DNA of 64,000 nucleotides from Zobellia barbeyronii (lineage in GTDB: Bacteria > Bacteroidota > Bacteroidia > Flavobacteriales > Flavobacteriaceae). Below are positions 45,469 through 53,799 of the stretch, piece after piece. Both the position numbers and the translations under genes were made by a program. The stretch is from positions 62,001 to 126,000 of the forward strand of contig NZ_JACATN010000002.1 of NCBI RefSeq assembly GCF_018603515.1. The letters are read 5' to 3'. How positions within the stretch are numbered: the stretch's first letter is position 1; every line of letters starts with the position of its first letter. The notes beneath the pieces are model-generated. The model did no database searches. It had not been told where the DNA came from and saw nothing but the letters and a program-made list of their open reading frames with translations.

Positions 45469-46353
45469 CTATAAAGCAGCCTTAAACTGTTTGGGTGTAG
45501 TGCCCATGTGTTTTTTAAAAAACTTAGTGAAGTTTGTAACTTCATCAAAACCTACTGCGTAACCCACTTCTTTTAAACTATAACCGGTACTTACGATTGC
45601 TCTTTTTATTTCTAGAATTACAAAATTATCTATGAAATGTTTGGCCGTATTTAAAGTGAATTCTTTGACAATCTTATTCAAGTGTTTTGTAGAGATGGAT
45701 AGTAAATCTGCATAGTCCTTTACATTCCGTGTTTTTGTGTAGTTTTTCTCTACTAAATCTTTAAAATGAAAAAAGAGAGTTTGGTTTGCCGTACTAGAAT
45801 TGTCTAGGGGTGTGTTATGCGTATGACGCTCTAAGCGTAACAAATAAATCTCTAGTATTTTTGCAATTATTTCCTTTTGAGCATACGTATTTTTACTTGC
45901 AAATTCTTTGATTAATTGTTCCAAAAAAAAGTCGTTTAAGGCACTGTTTTCAACCAAAGGTTCGGAAATGTGATAGTTATACAAATGCGAAATATAATTG
46001 ATGGACGACTGAGAGAAATACCTCAAAACGAAATCTTCCGTAAACACTACCAAATAACCACTATACTGAAAATTAGGCTGGAAAGCGTGCACCTGACCTT
46101 TCGCTATTTTTAGTACAGAACCCTTTTTTATAGCATAATCCTTTAAATCCACCTGATGTATCCCCTCTCCTTCCGTAATAATCATTAAAGCAAAAAAGGT
46201 AATTCTGTGCGGTTGTTTTGGGTCGTGATTAGGGTCTTTAGCTACCCTTGAGAATAGTTCGGCCAAATCAAAAAACTCAACATCAGTAACTCCCTCATTA
46301 CTCTTAAAAGCAACGTTGGGAATATTTTTTAATGCTATGTTTTGTTCTTTCAC
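45469..46353 (-). CDS. AraC-family transcriptional regulator
   Basis: The 294-residue protein has an N-terminal cupin-like sensor domain (about residues 30-160, with YSGYLVVFTEDF) and a C-terminal pair of helix-turn-helix motifs (about 195-290: DYADLLSISTKHLNKIVKEF and GFDEVTNFTKFFKKHMGTTPKQF). The start codon is GTG. It is a paralogue of the AraC gene at 51093 with the same layout. The target genes are not evident; the neighbouring histidine decarboxylase gene lies 45 bases upstream on the same strand. Confidence 0.9.
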   Translation of the reverse strand: MKEQNIALKNIPNVAFKSNEGVTDVEFFDLAELFSRVAKDPNHDPKQPHRITFFALMIITEGEGIHQVDLKDYAIKKGSVLKIAKGQVHAFQPNFQYSGYLVVFTEDFVLRYFSQSSINYISHLYNYHISEPLVENSALNDFFLEQLIKEFASKNTYAQKEIIAKILEIYLLRLERHTHNTPLDNSSTANQTLFFHFKDLVEKNYTKTRNVKDYADLLSISTKHLNKIVKEFTLNTAKHFIDNFVILEIKRAIVSTGYSLKEVGYAVGFDEVTNFTKFFKKHMGTTPKQFKAAL

Positions 46354-46398
46354 TTGTTAAAAATAGTATTCTACATGGTTAACCGAGTGGATAAGCTG

Positions 46399-47535
46399 TT
46401 AATTATACACAAAACTAGCCACAGGTTCTTTCTCGTTTACCATATCTAATATAAACTCATCTATTTGTTTTTTAGTAACATTTGGCATGCAAATAATATG
46501 AGTGGTCTCATCTGTAGCTAATTGCCATTTCTCTTTAATTGGCTTCGGTACTTTAGGAAACACAACGGTAATAGCACCTTTATTAGTCCATGCATGTATT
46601 CCTATTTTGGCTAATTCCTGCTTACAATATTCAGCGGTTTCTAAACTATGTCTATAACGAGCTTCAAGACCTTCAACCCCCATTTTCTTAATAGCATACC
46701 ATAAAAATAACGGACTATGTCCGTTTCTAGAACCCGTAATAGTCGTGTCTAGAGAACCAATATAAGAAATACCTCTGGCAATTCTATCCCTCAAGGAGCG
46801 CCTTACAACAATAACACCTGAAGGAAAAGGTGAGCCAATAAATTTATGGCCGCTAATAGAAATACTATCCGCACCATCCTGAAAATCAAATGGAATACGA
46901 GGTTCTATAAAAGCGCCATAAGAACCCGCCAGTGCCGCATCGCAATGTATATAGTGACTTTGGATAGCCAGTTTTTTCAAAATTCCCTTCACTCTAGAAA
47001 CATCATCCTTAGCCTCCGTCATTGTTGTTCCAAACGTAGTAAGGATAATGGCAGGTTTATCACGGTTAAGTTGCAACGTATTCTCAAGGTCTTCATAATC
47101 TAATTCCCCGTTTTCCTGAGCTCTAATGGTAATACTTGGTAGGTTCAGTAAATGAATGTTTTTGCGCACGCTGTAATGGGTAGATTCAGAAAAATACACC
47201 ATTGCTTTTGGGTATAATTCTCTAGCTAAATATAGACCATACAAGTTACTCTCAGAACCGCCATTGGTTACATAACCCCAATAATCTTTTGGGTCGGCCC
47301 TAAATAGTTCCGCAAAGAAATCAACCACTTCTCTTTCCATGTCATGCGTTTGAACCTTATAGGTATTGTCCTCGTATGGATCACCAACATTATTAATAGG
47401 ATGTTTTAAAAACTCATATAATCTGGAATAATCAAAATCTTTGGCGACAGGGTATCCTATAACTCTATCTTTTTCTTGAATTAGTTTTGCTAATAGGTCA
47501 TCTATTTGTTGCTCATTATCCATATTTATCGTCAT
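46399..47535 (-). CDS. hdc: Histidine decarboxylase (PLP-dependent, group II)
   Basis: The 378-residue protein aligns end to end with the PLP-type histidine decarboxylase of Morganella: GYVTNGGSESNLYGLYLARE, STHYSVRKN, HCDAALAGS and the lysine that binds PLP in SGHKFIGSP, then SRNGHSPLFLW. It should convert histidine to histamine. I chose the ATG at 47535 since it gives the same length before the IGYP motif as in Morganella; an in-frame TTG lies 12 bases upstream and another ATG 12 bases downstream. It is divergent from an Lrp-type regulator. No histidine/histamine exchanger is adjacent. Confidence 0.87.
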   Translation of the reverse strand: MTINMDNEQQIDDLLAKLIQEKDRVIGYPVAKDFDYSRLYEFLKHPINNVGDPYEDNTYKVQTHDMEREVVDFFAELFRADPKDYWGYVTNGGSESNLYGLYLARELYPKAMVYFSESTHYSVRKNIHLLNLPSITIRAQENGELDYEDLENTLQLNRDKPAIILTTFGTTMTEAKDDVSRVKGILKKLAIQSHYIHCDAALAGSYGAFIEPRIPFDFQDGADSISISGHKFIGSPFPSGVIVVRRSLRDRIARGISYIGSLDTTITGSRNGHSPLFLWYAIKKMGVEGLEARYRHSLETAEYCKQELAKIGIHAWTNKGAITVVFPKVPKPIKEKWQLATDETTHIICMPNVTKKQIDEFILDMVNEKEPVASFVYN

Positions 47536-47599
47536 TTTACCATTCAATTTAATTCTGTAAAATTACAATTGATAATAGTTTATTACTTCTATTTTTATT

Positions 47600-47630
47600 A
47601 AATTAGAATATTAAACTATAATACTAATTT
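47600..47630. promoter_or_regulatory. Candidate Lrp operator between hdc and its regulator
   Basis: The arms AAATTAG and CTAATTT form a perfect 7-bp inverted repeat with a 17-base AT-rich spacer in the divergent region between hdc and the Lrp gene. AT-rich long inverted repeats are typical of Lrp sites. Confidence 0.45.
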
Positions 47631-47691
47631 TAGCAGTTATAAATTACTGAACAAGGTTATAGAAGGATATGAAATAGATAAATAATCTAGT

Positions 47692-48144
47692 ATGGATGAT
47701 ATAGATCGTAAAATACTGATGCAACTTCAGGAAAATGCAAAGCAAAATACCAAAGAAATTGCTGGCAAAGTAGGCCTAAGTGTGACCCCAACTTATGAAA
47801 GAATTAGAAAATTGGAGCAGCAAGAGATTATAAAATCTTATGTAGCCTTGCTCGATAGAACCAAAATAGGAAAGAAACTAATTGCCTATTGTCAAGTCAC
47901 TCTAACCAAGCAACAAAAGAAGTTGGCAGATAGTTTTAAACGTGAGATGCTTTTATTACCCGATATCATGGAATGCCACCAGGTTTCGGGAAATTTTGAC
48001 TACCTACTAAAAATAGCCGTAGATGATATAGCCGGATTTCATGAATTTATCAACGATAAATTGTCCATCATAAATGGCATTGCTACGATACACACCTCCT
48101 TTGTTTTGAACTCTGTGAAGGATAGTACCGCTTATAGTTTGTGA
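47692..48144 (+). CDS. Lrp/AsnC-family transcriptional regulator
   Basis: The 150-residue protein has an N-terminal winged helix-turn-helix (residues 1-60, ending in the VTPTYERIRKLE recognition region) and a C-terminal RAM effector domain (about 70-140, with GNFDYLLKIAVDDIAGF). It is transcribed away from hdc and is the likely regulator of histidine decarboxylation in response to an amino acid, by position. Members of this family assemble into octamers. Confidence 0.92.
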   Translation: MDDIDRKILMQLQENAKQNTKEIAGKVGLSVTPTYERIRKLEQQEIIKSYVALLDRTKIGKKLIAYCQVTLTKQQKKLADSFKREMLLLPDIMECHQVSGNFDYLLKIAVDDIAGFHEFINDKLSIINGIATIHTSFVLNSVKDSTAYSL

Positions 48145-48186
48145 TTTTAAAACTGCTCTTTCTAATCCTAACTTATAAAACAAAAA

Positions 48187-48224
48187 AACGCCCGCCTCTA
48201 TAGCTATTTATAGAAACGGGCGTT
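48187..48224. terminator. Bidirectional terminator between Lrp and serine hydrolase genes
   Basis: The arms AACGCCCG and CGGGCGTT surround a 22-base loop that contains a smaller TATA/TATA stem. A run of A before the stem makes it a good terminator for the minus-strand hydrolase. Confidence 0.82.
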
Positions 48225-48242
48225 ATTAATTTTGTCTTGCTT

Positions 48243-49541
48243 TTATAAAGATGTAGCAGCCACCTTTTGTAACTCTTTAGGAGCTGTCTCCCTATAAACC
48301 TCTTTAATTATCTCGTACAAATCTGGAATTACCGTTCCGGCAATTGGAGAGTTGTTATTCAATAGAACACAGATACCTAAATCTGCTTCAGGATATACGG
48401 CAATTTCATTTCTGTAGTTATTAACGCTTCCGCCGTGATGCCAGATAGTTTTTTCAAAATTAGTATCACCTTCAATGAACTTATGAATTCTCCATCCAAA
48501 ACCGTAATATGATCTTGTGTGGCCAGGCCATCTTTGGTAATATTTACGGTGACCGGCAATCTCAATAAACGGGTTGAAAGCCTCGCCAATAGCATCACTT
48601 TTCATGATTTCAGGATTGTGACCTAACAAAAAACGCATCCATCTGCCCATATCGTGAGCATTAGAACTAATTCCGCCTGCTGCAACAGCATTGTAATAAT
48701 TATCCCTTAAGTGAGCCGCTCTCCAACCATTTCTTATTCGTACATGAGGCATGGCAATATTAAGCTCATGGGTTAGCGTCTCGTAATTGGTAGTGGTAGT
48801 ACACATTTCTAACGGCTTAAAGAACCGGTTGTCCAAAAGTGTATTTATTTTTTGGCCCGTTGCTTTTTTCATCATTTCCCCGCAAAGCGCAAACATAGCA
48901 TTTTGGTAACTATACATAACTCCCGGCTTGCTAATGGGCATCACTTCTTTAAATCGTTTGGCTATATCCTTTAAGGGTATGTCAGCTTCAACAAGATTGG
49001 TAAAACTGTGGTAAGGTGTGCCTGAAGTGTGGGATAAAACATTCGCCAATGTTACATTATTGGTGTTAGACCCATCTCCCAATTGGAACTCAGGAAGGTA
49101 ATCACTTACTTTATCCGTCCAGTCTAACTTTCCTTCACTTTTAATATTTGCGGCTAACATACCTGCAAAACCTTTTGATAAAGAACCCAACCTAAAAACG
49201 GTTTCACCATTTACCGAGTTGCTCTCAAGACTATTTTTTCTACCAAACCCTTCAGAAATCATTATAGAGTCCCCTCGTACAATGCTCACCCCTGCTCCAA
49301 CAACATCTCCTTTGGCAATAGCTTTTCTAAAATAGGCATTTAATGCAGTGTGTAATTTCTTCTGCCTAGTTGCGTAAAGAACAACATCTTTCTTACTATT
49401 TGGTGCTTTTTCCACAGTGGTAACTGCAGTTTCTGATTTGTGAAGTTTATCTGTTGATTCTGAATGGAATATGCGTGAAGCAAGCGCTGATATTGTAAAA
49501 ACGACGAGCGCAGATCCAATTAAAATTTTATATCTCTGCAT
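48243..49541 (-). CDS. Membrane-associated serine hydrolase (beta-lactamase/class C PBP-like)
   Basis: The 432-residue protein has an N-terminal hydrophobic segment (about residues 7-22), the catalytic SxxK at Ser120-Leu-Ser-Lys123, the YxN motif in YSYQNAMF and a C-terminal WHHGGSVNNYRNE that replaces KTG. It is a second member of the family at 34701-35864 but only distantly similar. It may trim peptidoglycan or hydrolyse an ester; the sequence does not decide. Confidence 0.87.
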   Translation of the reverse strand: MQRYKILIGSALVVFTISALASRIFHSESTDKLHKSETAVTTVEKAPNSKKDVVLYATRQKKLHTALNAYFRKAIAKGDVVGAGVSIVRGDSIMISEGFGRKNSLESNSVNGETVFRLGSLSKGFAGMLAANIKSEGKLDWTDKVSDYLPEFQLGDGSNTNNVTLANVLSHTSGTPYHSFTNLVEADIPLKDIAKRFKEVMPISKPGVMYSYQNAMFALCGEMMKKATGQKINTLLDNRFFKPLEMCTTTTNYETLTHELNIAMPHVRIRNGWRAAHLRDNYYNAVAAGGISSNAHDMGRWMRFLLGHNPEIMKSDAIGEAFNPFIEIAGHRKYYQRWPGHTRSYYGFGWRIHKFIEGDTNFEKTIWHHGGSVNNYRNEIAVYPEADLGICVLLNNNSPIAGTVIPDLYEIIKEVYRETAPKELQKVAATSL

Positions 49542-49769
49542 TAATGAACGATTCTTTGGTTGTTTGATAAAGACGAAAATAGGGTGAATTGCTTAAATAA
49601 CGGATGAAATGCTCTTTTTCTTATGTTTTTTGACCACTTTTTATGGACTTCTTAACATTTTGTGCGATAAAAGCACTTATTTGACAGAATCAGTTAACAA
49701 AACTCTCAAAAATGAATAGTGATGTTCTTACTTTTACAATCCTATCAAAGCTGGTCTTGAACCTTATAC

Positions 49770-50981
49770 ATGAGTTTAAAAAAAGAAAGCCTTTCTGTTC
49801 GCGAAGCACAAAAATTGGTTTTGCTATCACAGCGTTTACCTACTCAAAAAGTGGTTGGCTCTGCCCAAGAAGCAACGCTTTCTGCTATTGAACATTTAGG
49901 TTATGTTCAGATAGATACTATTTCTGTTATTGAAAGGGCACACCATCATACGTTGTACAATCGGAATTCCAGATACAAATCGGCTCATATACAGGAACTC
50001 ATAGCAGATAAGAAAGTTTTTGAATATTGGGCACACGCGGCTTCGTACCTTCCTATGACCGATTACCGTTTTACTTTGCCTCGCAAACAAGCTATTGCTT
50101 CTGGAAAACAAAAACACTGGTACAAGCGAGATACAAAACTTATGAAGTCTGTAGCTGAACGTATAAAAGCCGAAGGCCCTTTGATGGCCAAGGATTTTGA
50201 CAAAAAAGGGAAGAAGCATGGCGAATGGAAAACAGCTCCTACAAAACAAGCTTTAGAAAATTTGTTTATGGAGGGTGAATTGATGATTTCAAAACGTGTC
50301 AACTTTCATAAAGTATACGACCTTACCGAAAGAGTTTTGCCGAGTTCATTGAACACCACTACCCCAACGAATGATGAATACGGCAGGTTTTTGGTGAAGA
50401 AATATTTACAGGCCAACGGACTGGGGAAATTAACGGAGATGACTTATCTCATCAAGAAAACAAAACCATTGGTTACTCAAGCTTTAAAAAATATGCTTGC
50501 AGATGGAGAAATAGAGCAAATACGTGTGGCGGACAATGAGTATTATATTTTACCAGAGTCTCTAGAACTATTAAGTAAGCCGTTAGCACGGAAGAAACTT
50601 AATATCTTATCGCCTTTTGATAATTTGCTAATTCAAAGAAAACGAACGTCAGACATTTTTGAGTTTGATTATCTTTTGGAATGCTACGTGCCGCAACAAA
50701 AACGGAAATTTGGGTATTTTACTTTACCAATTTTATGGGATGGGAAACTGGTTGCCCGAATGGACAGCAAAGCTGATAGAAAAGAAAAGGTCTTGAATAT
50801 TAATCAGTTAACATTAGAACCTGGTTTAAGAAAGACCGAAGCTTTTGCGGATGCCCTGACCAAAGAATTACAGCCCTTTATGAAGTTCAATGAGTGTAAT
50901 AGTGTTGTATTACATGGCATAGAACCCCCAAGTTTAAAATTTGAATTTCTGCGTAAATTTCAATCATTAGATTTCCAATAA
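49770..50981 (+). CDS. YcaQ/AlkX-type HTH_42 DNA glycosylase
   Basis: The 403-residue protein belongs to the winged-helix HTH_42 family: it has the catalytic QxD motif at Gln47-Ile-Asp49 in VQIDTISVIERAHHH, the HAASYLP block and the later LARKKLNILSPFDNLLIQRKR. YcaQ (AlkX) unhooks interstrand crosslinks formed by nitrogen mustards. It acts in the cytoplasm in base excision repair. It is monocistronic here. Confidence 0.88.
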   Translation: MSLKKESLSVREAQKLVLLSQRLPTQKVVGSAQEATLSAIEHLGYVQIDTISVIERAHHHTLYNRNSRYKSAHIQELIADKKVFEYWAHAASYLPMTDYRFTLPRKQAIASGKQKHWYKRDTKLMKSVAERIKAEGPLMAKDFDKKGKKHGEWKTAPTKQALENLFMEGELMISKRVNFHKVYDLTERVLPSSLNTTTPTNDEYGRFLVKKYLQANGLGKLTEMTYLIKKTKPLVTQALKNMLADGEIEQIRVADNEYYILPESLELLSKPLARKKLNILSPFDNLLIQRKRTSDIFEFDYLLECYVPQQKRKFGYFTLPILWDGKLVARMDSKADRKEKVLNINQLTLEPGLRKTEAFADALTKELQPFMKFNECNSVVLHGIEPPSLKFEFLRKFQSLDFQ

Positions 50982-51092
50982 ACTGTATTACCGAAAAAGC
51001 TATTCTTTTTTTTTGTAATTTAAAGCATAACCGCCTATAAATAAGGAAGTGTGCGCGGTATTACACTAAAGAATTTGTAACTAAATTATAGG

Positions 51093-51965
51093 GTGATAGA
51101 TTTTAAAAACTTAAAATTCATCAATAAAAGTAGGCCTGGGTCAGGTTTTGAGTTAATCCGATTGGAAGAACTCATGTCACGCCGTTTAAAACAGGACATC
51201 ACCTTACTGCATAGAGTAGAATTTTATCAAATTATTGTTATTACGGAAGGCTATGGAAAGCATACCGTAGATTTTACCGATTACGAGTATAGTAAACAAA
51301 CCCTTATTACCATTAGAAAAAATCAACTACAAAGATTTTTCAAAGGTTCGAATAGCAAAGGTTACTTATTGCTTTTTACGGAAAATTTCGTGGCCAGTTT
51401 ATTAAGCCAAAAAGAGGTTGCACGTTGTCATGAGCTTTTTAATAAGTTTTTAACTTCTCCAAAAATTACACTGGATGATGAGGATTACAAGAGTGTAATT
51501 TCATTAATCAATCATATTGAAATAGAATACATAAGAAATTATGATGAATTCTCTTGTGGTATTATTAGAAATGAACTGCATATTTTGGTATACAGATTAT
51601 TGCGGATAAAACTTAAACAGGGCGCGTCATTTTCTGAACACAAATATTTTGAAGAGTTTCTAAACTTTCAACGTCTTATTGAACACCATTGCTTTAAAAC
51701 CAAAAAGACTTTGGATTATGCTAAATTAATGGGATGTACCTCCAAAACACTAAACAACATCTGTAAAGCGATTGTGCACAAGTCTTCAAAATCCGTAATA
51801 GATGAAGTTGTAATAACCCAAATTAAATGTCTTTTAATCAATACATCTATGTCTATTACAGAAATAGCTTATACATCTGGTTTTGATGAACCTACTAATA
51901 TGTACAAGTATTTTAAAAAGCACGCTAATTTCACTCCTGAAACTTTTAGACGAAGTCACTTATAA
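51093..51965 (+). CDS. AraC-family transcriptional regulator
   Basis: The 290-residue protein has an N-terminal sensor domain (about residues 30-150, with GYLLLFTENFVASLL) and C-terminal HTH repeats (DYAKLMGCTSKTLNNICKAI and GFDEPTNMYKYFKKHANFTPETF). The start codon is GTG at 51093; the next Met is at residue 28, inside the expected N-terminal domain. It is a paralogue of the AraC gene at 45469, in the same window. Its targets are not evident. Confidence 0.88.
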   Translation: MIDFKNLKFINKSRPGSGFELIRLEELMSRRLKQDITLLHRVEFYQIIVITEGYGKHTVDFTDYEYSKQTLITIRKNQLQRFFKGSNSKGYLLLFTENFVASLLSQKEVARCHELFNKFLTSPKITLDDEDYKSVISLINHIEIEYIRNYDEFSCGIIRNELHILVYRLLRIKLKQGASFSEHKYFEEFLNFQRLIEHHCFKTKKTLDYAKLMGCTSKTLNNICKAIVHKSSKSVIDEVVITQIKCLLINTSMSITEIAYTSGFDEPTNMYKYFKKHANFTPETFRRSHL

Positions 51966-52484
51966 CCTTATTACTCATTTAAACTTAGGGCGGTAAGTCT
52001 TCTTCATTTTTAGCTTCAAAACCACCATCTTCTTTTTATGACCTCGAAACACCAGTCTTCTATCAGTTAAAAGCGTTTCCTAATCATTTTTATAAGCCGT
52101 TCCTATTACAGAACCGGCAGAATTAATACCGTATACGGCTTACGTTTTAGAACATACGAATGCTTATTTTGTGTAAAGTATACCTATACAGTAAAACCTA
52201 ATATTAAGGTTTCTAAATTAGTTATACGGCTTCTCCAATTAAATTTGCCATACAAATGCTATGCGTCAATAGACAGTACGCATGGACCATTTAAAAAAGA
52301 CTATAAATTTAATCTTTCATTACTTGTATGTAATTTCTTTAATCAACTCATTTATATCAGGTAGTTTCCCATTTGGACACTAATTGGTCTCTTTTCTATA
52401 GGACTATAGAGGGTAGTTCGGTCTACTTTTAAAATTGGAACACATAGAAAATGAAAAAGCTAACAAACACTATAGACCATTATA
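51966..52484. other. Intergenic region with decayed coding remnant
   Basis: This 519-base stretch between an AraC gene and an HxlR gene holds no intact gene. A minus-strand frame with stop codons (51974-52140) looks like a broken C-terminal region of a protein. The rest (about 52141-52484) is AT-rich with no recognisable signals beyond short weak frames. Confidence 0.55.
51974..52140 (-). pseudogene. Possible gene remnant (C-terminal fragment, interrupted by a stop)
   Basis: On the minus strand one frame reads AVYGINSAGSVIGTAYKND, then a TAG stop, then ETLLTDRRLVFRGHKKKMVV and a basic tail ending KKTYRPKFK before its terminal stop. The composition looks protein-like on both sides of the internal stop, and a TAA in frame precedes it. 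I do not recognise the family. It might be a degraded gene, or chance; no homology search was possible. Confidence 0.3.
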
Positions 52485-52868
52485 CTATTCATCAAGCAAA
52501 AACTCACCTTTGGTTTCGGCCGCCCGTAATCCCCATTCTATAATACTAGTTAAAATAGGAGTTAAAGTCTGTCCAAAATCGGTAAGGGAATATTCAACTT
52601 TTAGTGGTGGTTTTTTAGTAAAAACCTTTCTGATTACCAGACCGTCCGTTTCCAATTGCTTCAATTGCAAGCTCAATGTGCGTTCTGTTATACCTGGAAT
52701 TTCTTTGCGTAGTTCATTATAACGTTTTTTGTCCTCTATTAAGTGGGTTAATATAACGCTCTTCCATTTGCCGCCAATAAGTTCCATTGCTGCGCTAGTT
52801 GGACAATAGGAAACCTTGTCATTAATTTTTATTCTGGGCTTCTTTTCAAACAGTTCTTTTCTGTTCAT
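52485..52868 (-). CDS. HxlR-family transcriptional regulator with single conserved cysteine
   Basis: The 127-residue protein is a winged-helix HxlR regulator: CPTSAAMELIGGKWKSVIL (Cys22), the recognition region ITERTLSLQLKQLETDGLV and the beta wing VEYSLTDFG. HxlR regulators such as YodB, CatR and HypR sense quinones, diamide or hypochlorite through an N-terminal cysteine; Cys22 is the only cysteine here, just before the GGKWK helix. Divergence from an operon with nitroreductase, quinone oxidoreductase and aldehyde dehydrogenase genes fits that role. Its promoter overlaps an inverted repeat (52954-52970), suggesting autoregulation. Confidence 0.9.
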   Translation of the reverse strand: MNRKELFEKKPRIKINDKVSYCPTSAAMELIGGKWKSVILTHLIEDKKRYNELRKEIPGITERTLSLQLKQLETDGLVIRKVFTKKPPLKVEYSLTDFGQTLTPILTSIIEWGLRAAETKGEFLLDE

Positions 52869-52923
52869 ATCTTTTTTTGAGGTCTAAAAATATTTTATTC
52901 AACACCTATTTTTAATTCTATAT

Positions 52924-52954
52924 CAAATTTACCAAACAGTAAAATAATATGCAA
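52924..52954 (-). promoter_or_regulatory. Promoter of HxlR gene (TTG-N20-TAAATTTG)
   Basis: On the minus strand TTG (52954-52952) is followed after exactly 20 bases by TAAATTTG (52931-52924), a full match to the Bacteroidota promoter consensus. The transcript would start about 50 bases before the ATG at 52868. Confidence 0.75.
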
Positions 52955-52970
52955 CTATATTTTTTATAGT
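52954..52970. promoter_or_regulatory. Candidate HxlR operator 1 (ACTAT-N7-ATAGT)
   Basis: A perfect 5-bp inverted repeat with a 7-base spacer lies directly on the -33 element of the HxlR promoter. The half-site is shared with operator 2 at 53076. Its position suits autorepression. Confidence 0.55.
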
Positions 52971-53043
52971 AAAAATTATTTTTATAAAACACTTGTTATC
53001 AATGATTTGAAAATATATTTGATACTATACTTTGTGACCGTTA

Positions 53044-53074
53044 TTGCATCAAGTTATTACTATACATACTTTTG
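53044..53074 (+). promoter_or_regulatory. Promoter of the redox operon (TTG-N20-TACTTTTG)
   Basis: TTG at 53044-53046 is followed after 20 bases by TACTTTTG at 53067-53074, a complete match to the Bacteroidota consensus. The start codon of the first operon gene is 50 bases further on. Confidence 0.8.
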
Positions 53075-53075
53075 T

Positions 53076-53094
53076 TACTATCATTTTGATAGTA
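53076..53094. promoter_or_regulatory. Candidate HxlR operator 2 (TACTATC-N5-GATAGTA)
   Basis: A perfect 7-bp inverted repeat with a 5-base spacer begins two bases after the -7 element and covers the likely transcription start. A regulator bound here would block the operon promoter. The TACTAT...ATAGTA shape resembles known YodB/CatR sites. Confidence 0.65.
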
Positions 53095-53124
53095 CAAATT
53101 TAAAAACATAAAACATTCACTAAA

Positions 53125-53778
53125 ATGAACTTAACAGAGATTTTAAACAACCGTTACTCAGTAAAAGAGTTTGATGCTACTAAAAAAATATCAAATTCAG
53201 ATTTTGAACAAATCAAATCTATTTTACGCTTAAGTCCTTCAAGTGTAAACCTACAACCTTGGCATTTTTTAATTGCAGATACCCAAGAAAGCAAAGAACG
53301 AATAACAAAAGGGACACAAGGTTTCTTTCATTTTAATACCCCTAAAGTTTTAGATGCCTCTCATGTAATTGTCATTGCTGCACGTACAAATGCAGATGAG
53401 TCTTACATGAATAAAATTTTGGAACAAGAAGATAAAGATGGTCGCTTTTCGGCTCAGGAATTCAAAGACCAAATGCAAGGCGGTCGTAAGTTGTTCGCTG
53501 ACATTCACCGTTACGACCTTAAAGACCTACCGCACTGGATGGAAAAACAAGTGTATCTAAATATGGGAGCTCTTTTATTAGGTGCAGCCGCAATAGGTAT
53601 TGACGCGTGCCCAATGGAAGGTGTAGATGTAAAAGCTTTGGATGAGGAGTTTGACTTACGAGAAAAAGGTTACACCACTTTAGCGGTCGTGTCTTTAGGA
53701 TACAGAAAAGATTCTGATTTCAACGCCAAATTACCAAAATCCAGGTTTCCTGAAGAAACAATTATTACCAAATTATAA
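53125..53778 (+). CDS. NfsB-like NAD(P)H nitroreductase
   Basis: The 217-residue flavoprotein has the nitroreductase features RYSVKEFD near the N-terminus, LSPSSVNLQPWHF (FMN-binding loop), the YLNMGALLLGAAAIGIDACPMEG segment and a C-terminal GYRKDSDFN. It should reduce nitro groups or quinones with NAD(P)H. It is the first gene of the eight-gene operon, directly after the HxlR-type operator, matching HxlR-controlled nitroreductases such as YodC and HypO. Confidence 0.92.
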   Translation: MNLTEILNNRYSVKEFDATKKISNSDFEQIKSILRLSPSSVNLQPWHFLIADTQESKERITKGTQGFFHFNTPKVLDASHVIVIAARTNADESYMNKILEQEDKDGRFSAQEFKDQMQGGRKLFADIHRYDLKDLPHWMEKQVYLNMGALLLGAAAIGIDACPMEGVDVKALDEEFDLREKGYTTLAVVSLGYRKDSDFNAKLPKSRFPEETIITKL

Positions 53779-53799
53779 TCAACATAAAAGGTAGAAATT

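Noticed and set aside
52435-52722. Plus-strand open frame opposite the HxlR gene
   Set aside because: It is the complement shadow of a well-supported HxlR gene with intact helix-turn-helix motifs.
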